A program made the position numbers and the translations under genes. A stretch of 64,000 nt of DNA from Loxodes magnus. Lineage: Eukaryota > Ciliophora > Karyorelictea > Loxodida > Loxodidae. The stretch lies in the NCBI GenBank assembly GCA_946699065.1, contig CAMPDV010002166.1:1-64000 (forward strand). Reading direction: 5' to 3'. Positions 13,613 to 23,800 of this stretch are shown here, piece after piece. Numbering within the stretch: position 1 is the first letter of the stretch; every line of letters begins with the position of its first letter. Under the pieces are notes generated by a model. The model had not been told where the DNA came from, did not search any database, and saw only the letters and a program-made list of their open reading frames with translations.

Positions 13613-16344
13613 TTATACATGTTAAGTACCAAAGCTAACTTATATGGTTTGGAGTAATTTTAAATAACTACGTAAGCTATTAAAAGAGTTACTTTAAATA
13701 ATAAAAGAATAATTGAAATTATTTGAAAATTAACTCTATTATTAAATTAAAATATTAAATTGCTTGATAGATAATTAAATTGTAATATTAAGGATCTTTT
13801 TTTTAACTTTAATATCGAAACGTTAATTTAATAGCGAAGCATATATTTATCAGTGCATAATAAAGAAATAAAATAAAATAAATATTACTAAGTATTTTCG
13901 TAATATCGAAAAGAAACTTTAAAATAATAAATTAAGTTAATAAAATAAAATTTTTGCTTTATTTATTATTTGTTGCCAAATAGCTCTAATAAATTTTAGA
14001 GTATAAATATGACCTAATTTTCTATTTTTATCTTGCTTATAAACATTTTCTTTATATTTTCACTATTTGATCCTATTTTCTTACTTTCTTTACTTTCCAT
14101 TCTTCAAAAATATCTTGAAATTTCAATTTTAGTTGTTAAATTATTATTCATTTTCAATATTTATAACATCATTCTCACAGGAATATAAACCTTTAAAATA
14201 ATTTAATCAAAGTTTTATCTAAATAGTATTAATAAATTTAGATAAATAAATTTCCCATCTATAACTAAAAATTATTATTATGTTTTAAAAATTTAAAAAT
14301 AAAATAAATCATTAATCCAATCACAAGCCTTCCATAATAAATAATTATCACATTTAAAATTAGCTAAAATATAAAAAAATAAATAAGGAATAAATATAAC
14401 TTTATGAATTTAATTAATTTAAGCTACTATTATAAGCTTAATATTTATTTATCAATCTGATTATTTATAATTCTATAATTTTAGTTATCTTTATTTATTT
14501 AAGTCTATGTAGATTTAATTACTTTCTTATGAAAGCTAGTCTTAAAAAAGATAGTAAATATCGTCTGCTTTATATTATCATTATAATCTCCATATACTTT
14601 GTTTCGTAGCTTAAATAAGGTATATAAACAAAATATATTGATTGATAATGGTAGTTGTAAATAAAACATGCAAGTTAAATTAGATAATTAAGAAAACCAA
14701 ATAAAATGAATCTTATTTTTATATCTTCTTCCAATATATCTTAAAATAAGTTTAATAATAAATTATTCTAAATTTCTATGCTAAATTTTAGGATTTTAAT
14801 AATTAAAACAAAATAAATCTATATAAAATGAGAAATTTATAATAATAGATTCAAATAGCATTTTGATATAGTAATAAATGTAGAAATTTATAATTCCGAT
14901 TTAATTGAAAAAAATCTAAATTTATTATAAAATAACTATGCTTAGTTTTATTGAAAAAGTAATTAAGCAATACAATTAAGAAAATTACTTAAAGATAAAA
15001 TATAAAGCATACTTAGTAGAATTTTATAAACTACCATGAAGATATTTAGAATGCTTATAAAGTTAATAAATATTATTATTTAGCTTTTTTTAAATTAATT
15101 ATTATATGGCTTTATTAGTCTTATATGTTTTTCTTATTTTGCTTAAAATTTTTATTTTCATTCAGTTAAATTAAATTTTCTTTTTTTGTTTAATTTTTTT
15201 ATCTTTTTTAATCTTATTAAATTATTTTTCTTATTTTTAGAATATCTTATATTTTATTATAGTTTAATAATTTTTTTTATATTTTCCATTTTTTTAAGTA
15301 AATTTTTATTTATTTTTTTCCTTTTTATATTTATTAGCATAATTTTTTATCTTTTGTTTTATTTTTTCTTTTAATATTAATTAATTTTTTTATTATTTTT
15401 TTAAATTATGTCATTTTGAGTTTACTTCTTAGGATGTTTTAATTTCATTAATATAATGAATTTTTTTTCAAATTGTATCTTAGTTTATTTCTTTAATTTT
15501 TTTAAATAAATTATATTTTATAGATTTTAATATTATTTGAAGTTTCAAACAAATAAATTTAACTATCTAATTTTAGATAATATATATCATTATTGGGTGA
15601 TAATGTATAATTTCCAGGTATTAAATAAAAAATTTTATGTAATTATTTTTTTTTGTAAATTAGGTTTAAGTATACAAGTTTTTTTCAGATGAATAAAGAT
15701 TTTTTATTCTAATTTTTTTAAATAATTTACTTTATATATTAATAAAAAAAAATGTACTTTTGATTATTAAATTCGAAATAATAAGATTTTTTTAATAATT
15801 TAATTTTATATTATATACATATCTTATATATTTTCATTCTTTTAAAATTATAAAAAATTAATTTGCATTTAATTAATATAAGATTTGTTTTTTTATTTAT
15901 AAAAAAATTTTAATTATGATTAAAGTATATTTTTATTATAATAGTTTTATTATTTTTTATTTTTTCATTAATAGTTTTATTTTTAAATAATTTTTTATAT
16001 TAAAATAAAAGTTTTTGTAATTGAATTTATCTCAAAATTTATTTAAATTTTTAAAAAAATTTAAATATATTTTTTTTAATTTTATTTAAAATTTTTAATT
16101 TTTTTTTAAAGAAATGAATTATGATATTTAATTTTATTATGTTTGTAAAATTTTAGTAATCGCGTTTAATATTTTTATCTAATAGTTATCAAGTTTTTTA
16201 TTTTTCTTATCAAATATATTTTAATCAAAATTATATATTAATTTTGATAAATTCTTATTTTTAATTAATTTTTTTTTTCAATATTATTTTCATTGTAATA
16301 TATGGTATTTAATGAGATGCTTTTTTTTAGATTAATTATAAGTA
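13613..16344. other. AT-rich intergenic DNA, strongly T-rich to the right
   Basis: There is no gene-like translation on either strand. From about 15,060 to 16,330 the plus strand is dominated by T runs, and a Phe/Ile/Leu-only open frame there is a composition artefact. It separates the minus-strand secreted-protein gene from the plus-strand RING-WD40 gene, so it should contain two divergent promoters, but no specific motif could be picked out of the AT background. Confidence 0.6.
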
Positions 16345-18724
16345 ATGGATTTAACAGTCTGTTAGAGTTGTAGTAAAGTCTTTTACTAAAATCAAAGATT
16401 ACCCAAAATAATAAGTTGTGGTTGCATTTAATGTACTAAATGCTTAAAAACATTTTAAAAAGTGACTGATACAATAAAATGTAAAATTCATAGCATTTAA
16501 GTAAATATAGAGGAACAGAATCTGAAGAATTTCGACATAAAAGAGTACTTTAAGTAGGAAATCAATAATTTCGAACAACAAATCAATTTTAAGTAATTGA
16601 TTAAAGATGTATCAAGTTAATTAAGTTCATAAAAGAACAAAATGATAGGGATCATGAATGCATGTTTAGATTTTCAAAAAATATTTAGTGAAGTAGTGAA
16701 GCAAGTAACCTTGATGTAATATCAAAAAGAAGATAAAGACTTTTAGATGATCTCATTTTATTTCGAGAGCTTCTTAAAAAAAATTAATACAATTAATGTG
16801 AAGTTTTGTTAGATAAAATCCCTTAAGACAGTAACTAGTTAAGAGTATAATCAAAGTATAAATGTTTTAAAAAACTTGGTAAAAGAGTTTGGAGAACTGT
16901 AAAACGAAAGCAAGAAAGTAATGGATTCGAATTCTAACGACAGTAATTAGAATTTCAAAATCATTTAAGAAGTGTCATTTTAAGTTTTGTAAGAAATCAT
17001 GAGTATGAATTCAGAATAAAGAGCAAATATGTAAGATTTTTCAGTTGTAATAAGAAAGTACATCGATCTATAAAGCCAACTCAAATAAAATCAGGCTTAA
17101 GAAGTGATTCAACCCAAAGAAGAAGCCAAAAAATAAATTTAAGGACAGCAAGTTAACAAATCAATTAAACCTTAAATTCCAGAATAAGTTCAAGCAGTTT
17201 AAACAGCAAAATAGACACTTTAGGAGTTCAAAATCGAAAGCATTCAGAACCTTTAAAATATCCTCAATGAATTCAAAATCAAATAAATCGATATGAGTTC
17301 ATTCATAAGCAATCCTTTGAACAAAGTCAGCATCTGCAAGAAGTAAATGATTCTTTACGATTTAATTCAAATAAAATCTGAGAAGAACCAGCAATACATG
17401 TTGCAGATCTTGAATATAGCTAAGAATCAAACAAAGATTTAAGTAGCAGCAGCAAATGCCTTAACAATGTTAAACTACTTGAACTACAACTTTGCGTAAT
17501 AAAACTTCCAAAACCTTGACTTAACTAACTCAGACATTTCGGATAACACCTTCACAAATTGTAACTTCTCTAACTCCAACCTAACATCAGCCAACCTTTG
17601 CAACACTAAATTCATAAACTGCGACTTCTCCAACACCAATCTAACCTCAATCATCACTGAGCACCCACACATCTTCACTGGACACACAGACTCTGTCACT
17701 TCGGTTGCCATCTCTTCTGATGGCAACTTAATAGTATCTGGCTCTGATGACAAAACTCTTCGAATCTACAACATAGCCATAGGTACCTGTAAGGCCATGA
17801 GTGGTCACACAGTTTTTGTATGATCATTGGCTATATCCAGTGATTCAGAGTTCATCGTATCGGGAAGTAATGATTATACGGTGAGACTATGGGATGTCAA
17901 GACAGGTACCTGTAAGACTATGAGTGGTCACACTGGTTCTGTATGATCTGTGGCTATATCCAGTGATTCAGAGTTCATCGTATCGGGAAGTTCTGATAAG
18001 ACGGTGAGACTATGGGACGTCAAGACAGGTACCTGTAAGACCATGAGTGGTCACACTAGTTATGTATATGCTGTGGCTATATCCAGTGATTCAGAGTTCA
18101 TCGTATCGGGAAGTCATGATAATACGGTGAGACTATGGGACGTCAAGACAGGTACCTATAAGACCATGAGTGGTCACGCTAGTTATGTATATGCTGTGGC
18201 TATATCCAGTGATTCCAGCTTAATCATATCTGGATCGGATGACTCAACTATTCGTTTATGGAACTCAAGAACATAATAATGCACCAAAATCTTTTCGGGA
18301 CACACCGCTGAAGTCTTATCGGTAATATTCTCAAGTAACAATAGCAAGTATATCTTATCTGGATCTTATGACAAGTCAATAAGAATATGAAATATCAATA
18401 ATGGATAGTGTATCTGTGTACTATTGGGTCATACAGACAGTGTGGGTAGTTTATCATTATCTAAGGACAACTAATGGTTGGTATCAAGTAATGGAGCAAG
18501 ATGGGATAATTAATCAAGTGATTACAATTTCCGTAGATGGAATATAGGAAGGATATTGAATGGAGAATAAGCAACTAACTAATAACAGGTAAGTTCAAAT
18601 TTACCAATTAATTATTTAGGTTGACTGGAGCAAAGTATATGCTGACTATGGATTAAGATTTAACAATTGCGTAATGTCTAATACTATAATGAGTGTGGAG
18701 GACAAGTAGAGACACATCAAGTGA
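16345..18724 (+). CDS. RING-like / coiled-coil / pentapeptide / WD40 protein, candidate E3 ubiquitin ligase
   Basis: The predicted protein has 782 residues from two exons (16,345-18,588 and 18,620-18,721) and a TGA stop at 18,722. Residues 6-49 hold Cys/His with RING spacing: C6, C9, C25, C27, C30, C33, C46, H49, with Cys at the usual His position. Residues about 60-380 are Gln/Lys/Glu-rich and probably coiled coil. Residues about 388-435 are pentapeptide repeats (LDLTNSDISDNTF, NLTSANL, CDFSNTNL). From about 443 there are seven WD40 units ending RIYNI, RLWDV (three times), RLWNS, RIWNI and RRWNI, which makes one seven-blade propeller. Many TAA/TAG codons are read as Gln. Three in-frame TGA codons (17,821; 17,944; 18,388) sit at WD40 Trp positions (VWSL, VWSV, RIWNI). 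Blades 2-4 are near-identical at DNA level to each other and to the distant arrays; blades 1 and 5-7 are diverged. The order resembles TRIM-type ligases with a WD40 substrate domain. Ligase activity and recognition role are inferred. Confidence 0.9.
17782..18215 (+). repeat. 123-bp WD40 units inside the RING-WD40 gene
   Basis: About three and a half copies of the same 123-bp (41-codon) unit that makes up the large arrays at 43.6-64 kb. Between GGTACCTGTAAG and the next copy, most bases are identical. The differing codons are the two after GHT, the two after the following V, and the residues either side of D in SGSxDx (N-Y, S-K, H-N). Homology ends inside blade 5, where SSDSSLIISGS replaces the array type. 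Confidence 0.93.
18589..18619 (+). other. 31-nt intron in the RING-WD40 gene
   Basis: CAG precedes GTAAGT at the donor and ATTATTTAG ends the acceptor. Removing it joins the Gln-rich end of exon 1 to VDWSKVYADYGLRF, followed by a clean C-terminus and a TGA stop. Unspliced reading gives a poor sequence. Confidence 0.75.
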
Positions 18725-19002
18725 TCTTCAACAGTTAAACTATTTAATTTTTACATTTAAGAATATTAAAATTTTCTAAGTCTTTAAGCTAATTATTTAT
18801 GTTTGCTTTCTTATTATTATTATTTTAAGTAAAGGAAAATTTTCAAAACTTTGTATTTTTTTCTAAGTCTTTCTTTTGAACTTAATTATTTTTTATAATA
18901 AATGTTAAATTATTTAAAGCAAAGTGTTAGATTATCTATCGAATTTTTTTTAAGCAAGTATTAAAAAATAAAATAAAACAAGAGTTAAGTCTTATTAAAT
19001 TT
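18725..19002 (+). other. Presumed 3' flank of the RING-WD40 gene
   Basis: AT-rich sequence after the TGA stop with T runs and no ORF-like translation. Presumably 3' UTR and terminator. No AATAAA-type signal stands out against the AT background. Confidence 0.5.
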
Positions 19003-19200
19003 TTCTAGTATTAGAAAATTTTTTGAGTTATGTACTAGCCAAAGATTGTTTAATTTTTCCAGTGTCAGAAAATTTTTTGAGTTATGTATTAGAGTTTAAA
19101 AAGCTTTAAATTTTCTAGCATTAGAATTTTTTTTGGGGTATGTACTAAAGTAAAAAATTTGTTAGTATAGTATTAGTTTTTTTTTGAGTTATGTGCAGTT
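19003..19200. repeat. Degenerate short repeats around TTTTTTGAGTTATGTACTAG
   Basis: Four diverged copies, roughly 45-60 bp apart, of a motif like CTAGTRTTAGAAAATTTTTTG followed by GAGTTATGTACTA (about 19,003, 19,058, 19,118 and 19,165). Short, imperfect and non-coding in appearance. Confidence 0.7.
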
Positions 19201-19329
19201 GCAATTTGTTTTGTCTAAAATTTAGTTACGTTCGTTATAATCTTTTTATTATATGTAAGTAAGCATTATGTGTTTTTACGATAGGAAAAATTTAGTATAC
19301 TACATTTGAATTTGCAGCAGATTAAATTT

Positions 19330-20135
19330 GGATGAGTTAGAAGCCCTGAAAATGGCAAAAAGTGTGAAAGCATTTTTTCGCTCAGCGTTTTACACTATAG
19401 GGCTGAGTTGGGACGGAACAAGCTGGGGGATTTCGGGATTAGTAAAGGGTCAGAAAGGAATAAATTTTTTAAAGAAAATGTTTTAAAGTATAAAAGGTTT
19501 TTGAAAAAAATGGGAATAAAAGAAATTAAGACAATTTTTTTAAATTTGATTTTGAAAATTTTTGATATTGGATTTGAAAACTTTTGATTTTGGTTTTACA
19601 AGCTTTTGCTTTTTTGATTTGAAAATTTTCGATTTTGGTTCGTGATAAAAATTTTAAGAATTGGGTCTCGGTATTTTTTTAAATTTTTAGAGCTAAACGA
19701 AAGGAGAATAAGAGTATTTAAAGCATTAAATCGTGAAAAATTTAATTTTGTTTTTTTGCTCAGCCTTTTACACTGCAAGACTTTTTTCGGACGGAACAAA
19801 CTGAAGGAAATCGGGATGGATATAGGTCATAATGGTATAATTTTTCAAAAAAAGTTTAAAAATATAAAAGGGTATTGAGAAAAAATGGGAATAAAAAAAT
19901 TAAAGAAAATATTTCTATTTTGGTTTAGAAATGTTTTGATTTTGGGTTGTACTAATTTTTTTTGAATTAGGTAGGTCGTGATAACATTATTATTTTGGGT
20001 AATGAAATTTTTTTGATTTTTAGATTTTTTGAGTTAAAAAAAGAAGAAAAAAGATAATACTAAGCTATAAATTGTAGAAAATATAATTTCGTTTTTTTCA
20101 TAAGCTTTTTACACTACTAGACTTTTTTTGAAAGA
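19330..20135. repeat. Three diverged copies of a ~350-bp repeat
   Basis: A block containing GCTCAGC then TTTTACACT, a GGACGGAACAA segment, a stretch like AAAAATGGGAATAAA and a T-rich tail recurs at about 19,373, 19,750 and 20,092. The third copy is the most eroded. The first copy is locally GC-richer than its surroundings and its plus-strand translation looks protein-like for about 55 residues (SWDGTSWGISGLVKG), but the other copies do not share that frame. It could be an old mobile-element fragment or a decayed gene family; I cannot tell which. Confidence 0.6.
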
Positions 20136-20815
20136 ATAAACTCACAAAATACTTTATAACTAAGTTTTAATAAAGAATTTTTTTTCGATTAAAGTATGAA
20201 AAAATTTCTGAAATTAAAAAAATGTTTTCAAAAAGATAAAAGAGAAAATGCACTTTTGGACGTTAAAGTTTAGCACAAGAAGAGAAGTTTTGAATGAACA
20301 AAACAAGAAAAGACTTTGGATATAAAACAAAATGAAGAAATAGTAAGCAAGCAAGAAATAATTTACAATAGTCTTTAAAAATTGTTGTTGATAAACTAAA
20401 TTGGTAATTTATAGCTTTAGAAAACGAAGAATAAAAGAAGACTTTAAAATTAATCAAAAAGAGTAACATTTAATTAAAACAAATTAAAAAGTTTAAATAA
20501 ATAGTCAATAAATCAAAATAAAACGTTTCATTGATTTCAGTATAAAAAGTTATAAATCTGATGAGTTAAAAAAAAACTTTTGTTGAAATAAAAGAAAAAA
20601 AAATATTTTTTTTTATAGAAATTTAATATCTTTCGAAAAAAAAGCAAAATTATTACAATAAAAGAGTAGTAAAGAAAAAAAAAAGGTCAAAAAAAAAGAA
20701 ATTGCAGTAAAAAAAGTGATATGAATATGTAAATAAGAGAAGTATAAAAAGTAATAAATAGACATGCGATAAATAAAAAATTTAAAATTAAAATATAAAA
20801 CTTTTAAACGAACAG
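20136..20815. other. A-rich purine-biased spacer, weak coding potential on +
   Basis: The plus strand shifts to A and G with many A runs. Under TGA = Trp, a plus-strand frame around 20,260-20,470 reads like a Lys/Gln-rich protein (SFEWTKQEKTLDIKQNEE), but homopolymers dominate on both sides and no start or domain is visible. It may be the edge of the purine-rich satellite domain. Confidence 0.35.
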
Positions 20816-23800
20816 TTGTTGATTTTAAAAGTGAAGAAGAAAAGTAAGAAAAGAAGAGTAATTTCAGTTTCTAAGTGTGTAAGATTTGATAAGAGTTATA
20901 AAGAGTAAGTAGTTAGTTTTAAAAGTAAAGTGAAGAAGAAAAGTAAGAAAAGAAGAGTAATTTCAGTTTCTAAGTGTGTAAGCTTTGTTAAGAGTTATAA
21001 AGAGTAAGTAGTTAGTTTTAAAAGTAAAGTGAAGAAGAAAAGTAAGAAAAGAAGAGTAATTTCAGTTTCTAAGTGTGTAAGCTTTGTTAAGAGTTATAAA
21101 GAGTAAGTAGTTAGTTTTAAAAGTAAAGTGAAGAAGAAAAGTAAGAAAAGAAGAGTAATTTCAGTTTCTAAGTGTGTAAGCTTTGTTAATAGTTATAAAG
21201 AGTAAGTAGTTAGTTTTAAAAGTAAAGTGAAGAAGAAAAGTAAGAAAAGAAGAGTAATTTCAGTTTCTAAGTGTGTAAGATTTGATAAGAGTTATAAAGA
21301 GTAAGTAGTTAGTTTTAAAAGTAAAGTGAAGAAGAAAAGTAAGAAAAGAAGAGTAATTTCAGTTTCTAAGTGTGTAAGCTTTGTTAAGAGTTATAAAGAG
21401 TAAGTAGTTAGTTTTAAAAGTAAAGTGAAGAAGAAAAGTAAGAAAAGAAGAGTAATTTCAGTTTCTAAGTGTGTAAGCTTTGTTAAGAGTTATAAAGAGT
21501 AAGTAGTTAGTTTTAAAAGTAAAGTGAAGAAGAAAAGTAAGAAAAGAAGAGTAATTTCAGTTTCTAAGTGTGTAAGATTTGATAAGAGTTATAAAGAGTA
21601 AGTAGTTAGTTTTGAAAGTAAAGTGAAGAAGAAAAGTAAGAAAAGAAGAGTAATTTCAGTTTCTAAGTGTGTAAGCTTTGTTAATAGTTATAAAGAGTAA
21701 GTAGTTAGTTTTAAAAGTAAAGTGAAGAAGAAAAGTAAGAAAAGAAGAGTAATTTCAGTTTCTAAGTGTGTAAGATTTGATAAGAGTTATAAAGAGTAAG
21801 TAGTTAGTTTTGAAAGTAAAGTGAAGAAGAAAAGTAAGAAAAGAAGAGTAATTTCAGTTTCTAAGTGTGTAAGATTTGATAAGAGTTATAAAGAGTAAGT
21901 AGTTAGTTTTGAAAGTAAAGTGAAGAAGAAAAGTAAGAAAAGAAGAGTAATTTCAGTTTCTAAGTGTGTAAGATTTGATAAGAGTTATAAAGAGTAAGTA
22001 GTTAGTTTTGAAAGTAAAGTGAAGAAGAAAAGTAAGAAAAGAAGAGTAATTTCAGTTTCTAAGTGTGTAAGATTTGATAAGAGTTATAAAGAGTAAGTAG
22101 TTAGTTTTAAAAGTAAAGTGAAGAAGAAAAGTAAGAAAAGAAGAGTAATTTCAGTTTCTAAGTGTGTAAGCTATGATAAGATAAAAGAGTAAGTAGTTAG
22201 TTTTAAAAGTAAAGTGAAGAAGAAAAGTAAGAAAAGAAGAGTAATTTCAGTTTCTAAGTGTGTAAGATTTGATAAGAGTTATAAAGAGTAAGTAGTTAGT
22301 TTTAAAAGTAAAGTGAAGAAGAAAAGTAAGAAAAGAAGAGTAATTTCAGTTTCTAAGTGTGTAAGATTTGATAAGAGTTATAAAAAGTAAGTAGTTAGTT
22401 TTAAAAGTAAAGTGAAGAAGAAAAGTAAGAAAAGAAGAGTAATTTCAGTTTCTAAGTGTGTAAGATTTGATAAGAGTTATAAAGAGTAAGTAGTTAGTTT
22501 TAAAAGTAAAGTGAAGAAGAAAAGTAAGAAAAGAAGAGTAATTTCAGTTTCTAAGTGTGTAACTTTGATAAGAGTTATAAAGAGTAAGTAGTTAGTTTTA
22601 AAAGTAAAGTGAAGAAGAAAAGTAAGAAAAGAAGAGTAATTTCAGTTTCTAAGTGTGTAAGCCTTGATAAGAGTTATAAAGAGTAAGTAGTTAGTTTTAA
22701 AAGTAAAGTGAAGAAGAAAAGTAAGAAAAGAAGAGTAATTTCAGTTTCTAAGTGTGTAACTTTGATAAGAGTTATAAAGAGTAAGTAGTTAGTTTTAAAA
22801 GTAAAGTGAAGAAGAAAAGTAAGAAAAGAAGAGTAATTTCAGTTTCTAAGTGTGTAAGCCTTGATAAGAGTTATAAAGAGTAAGTAGTTAGTTTTAAAAG
22901 TAAAGTGAAGAAGAAAAGTAAGAAAAGAAGAGTAATTTCAGTTTCTAAGTGTGTAACTTTGATAAGAGTTATAAAGAGTAAGTAGTTAGTTTTAAAAGTA
23001 AAGTGAAGAAGAAAAGTAAGAAAAGAAGAGTAATTTCAGTTTCTAAGTGTGTAAGCCTTGATAAGAGTTATAAAGAGTAAGTAGTTAGTTTTAAAAGTAA
23101 AGTGAAGAAGAAAAGTAAGAAAAGAAGAGTAATTTCAGTTTCTAAGTGTGTAACTTTGATAAGAGTTATAAAGAGTAAGTAGTTAGTTTTAAAAGTAAAG
23201 TGAAGAAGAAAAGTAAGAAAAGAAGAGTAATTTCAGTTTCTAAGTGTGTAAGCCTTGATAAGAGTTATAAAGAGTAAGTAGTTAGTTTTAAAAGTAAAGT
23301 GAAGAAGAAAAGTAAGAAAAGAAGAGTAATTTCAGTTTCTAAGTTTGTAAGCTTTGTTAATAGTTATAAAGAGTAAGTAGTTAGTTTTAAAAGTAAAGTG
23401 AAGAAGAAAAGTAAGAAAAGAAGAGTAATTTCAGTTTCTAAGTGTGTAACTTTGATAAGAGTTATAAAGAGTAAGTAGTTAGTTTTAAAAGTAAAGTGAA
23501 GAAGAAAAGTAAGAAAAGAAGAGTAATTTCAGTTTCTAAGTGTGTAAGCCTTGATAAGAGTTATAAAGAGTAAGTAGTTAGTTTTAAAAGTAAAGTGAAG
23601 AAGAAAAGTAAGAAAAGAAGAGTAATTTCAGTTTCTAAGTGTGTAACTTTGATAAGAGTTATAAAGAGTAAGTAGTTAGTTTTAAAAGTAAAGTGAAGAA
23701 GAAAAGTAAGAAAAGAAGAGTAATTTCAGTTTCTAAGTGTGTAAGCCTTGATAAGAGTTATAAAGAGTAAGTAGTTAGTTTTAAAAGTAAAGTGAAGAAG

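Noticed and set aside
15186-15374. Plus-strand open frame of 62 codons
   Set aside because: Only Phe, Ile, Leu, Ser and Tyr from T-rich DNA; a composition artefact without start context.
7084-16344. tRNA or rRNA genes in the AT-rich regions
   Set aside because: No T-loop-like, anticodon-arm or conserved rRNA segments were noticed on either strand.
17484-17753. Minus-strand open frame of 89 codons
   Set aside because: Antisense shadow of the pentapeptide and first WD40 blade of the RING-WD40 gene.
16345-18724. Mitochondrial origin because TGA = Trp
   Set aside because: I know of no mitochondrial code that also reads TAA and TAG as Gln, and RING-WD40, F-box and introns are nuclear features.
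19596-20469. Short plus- and minus-strand ORFs of 67-78 codons among the diverged repeats
   Set aside because: They do not share a frame between repeat copies and show no domain.
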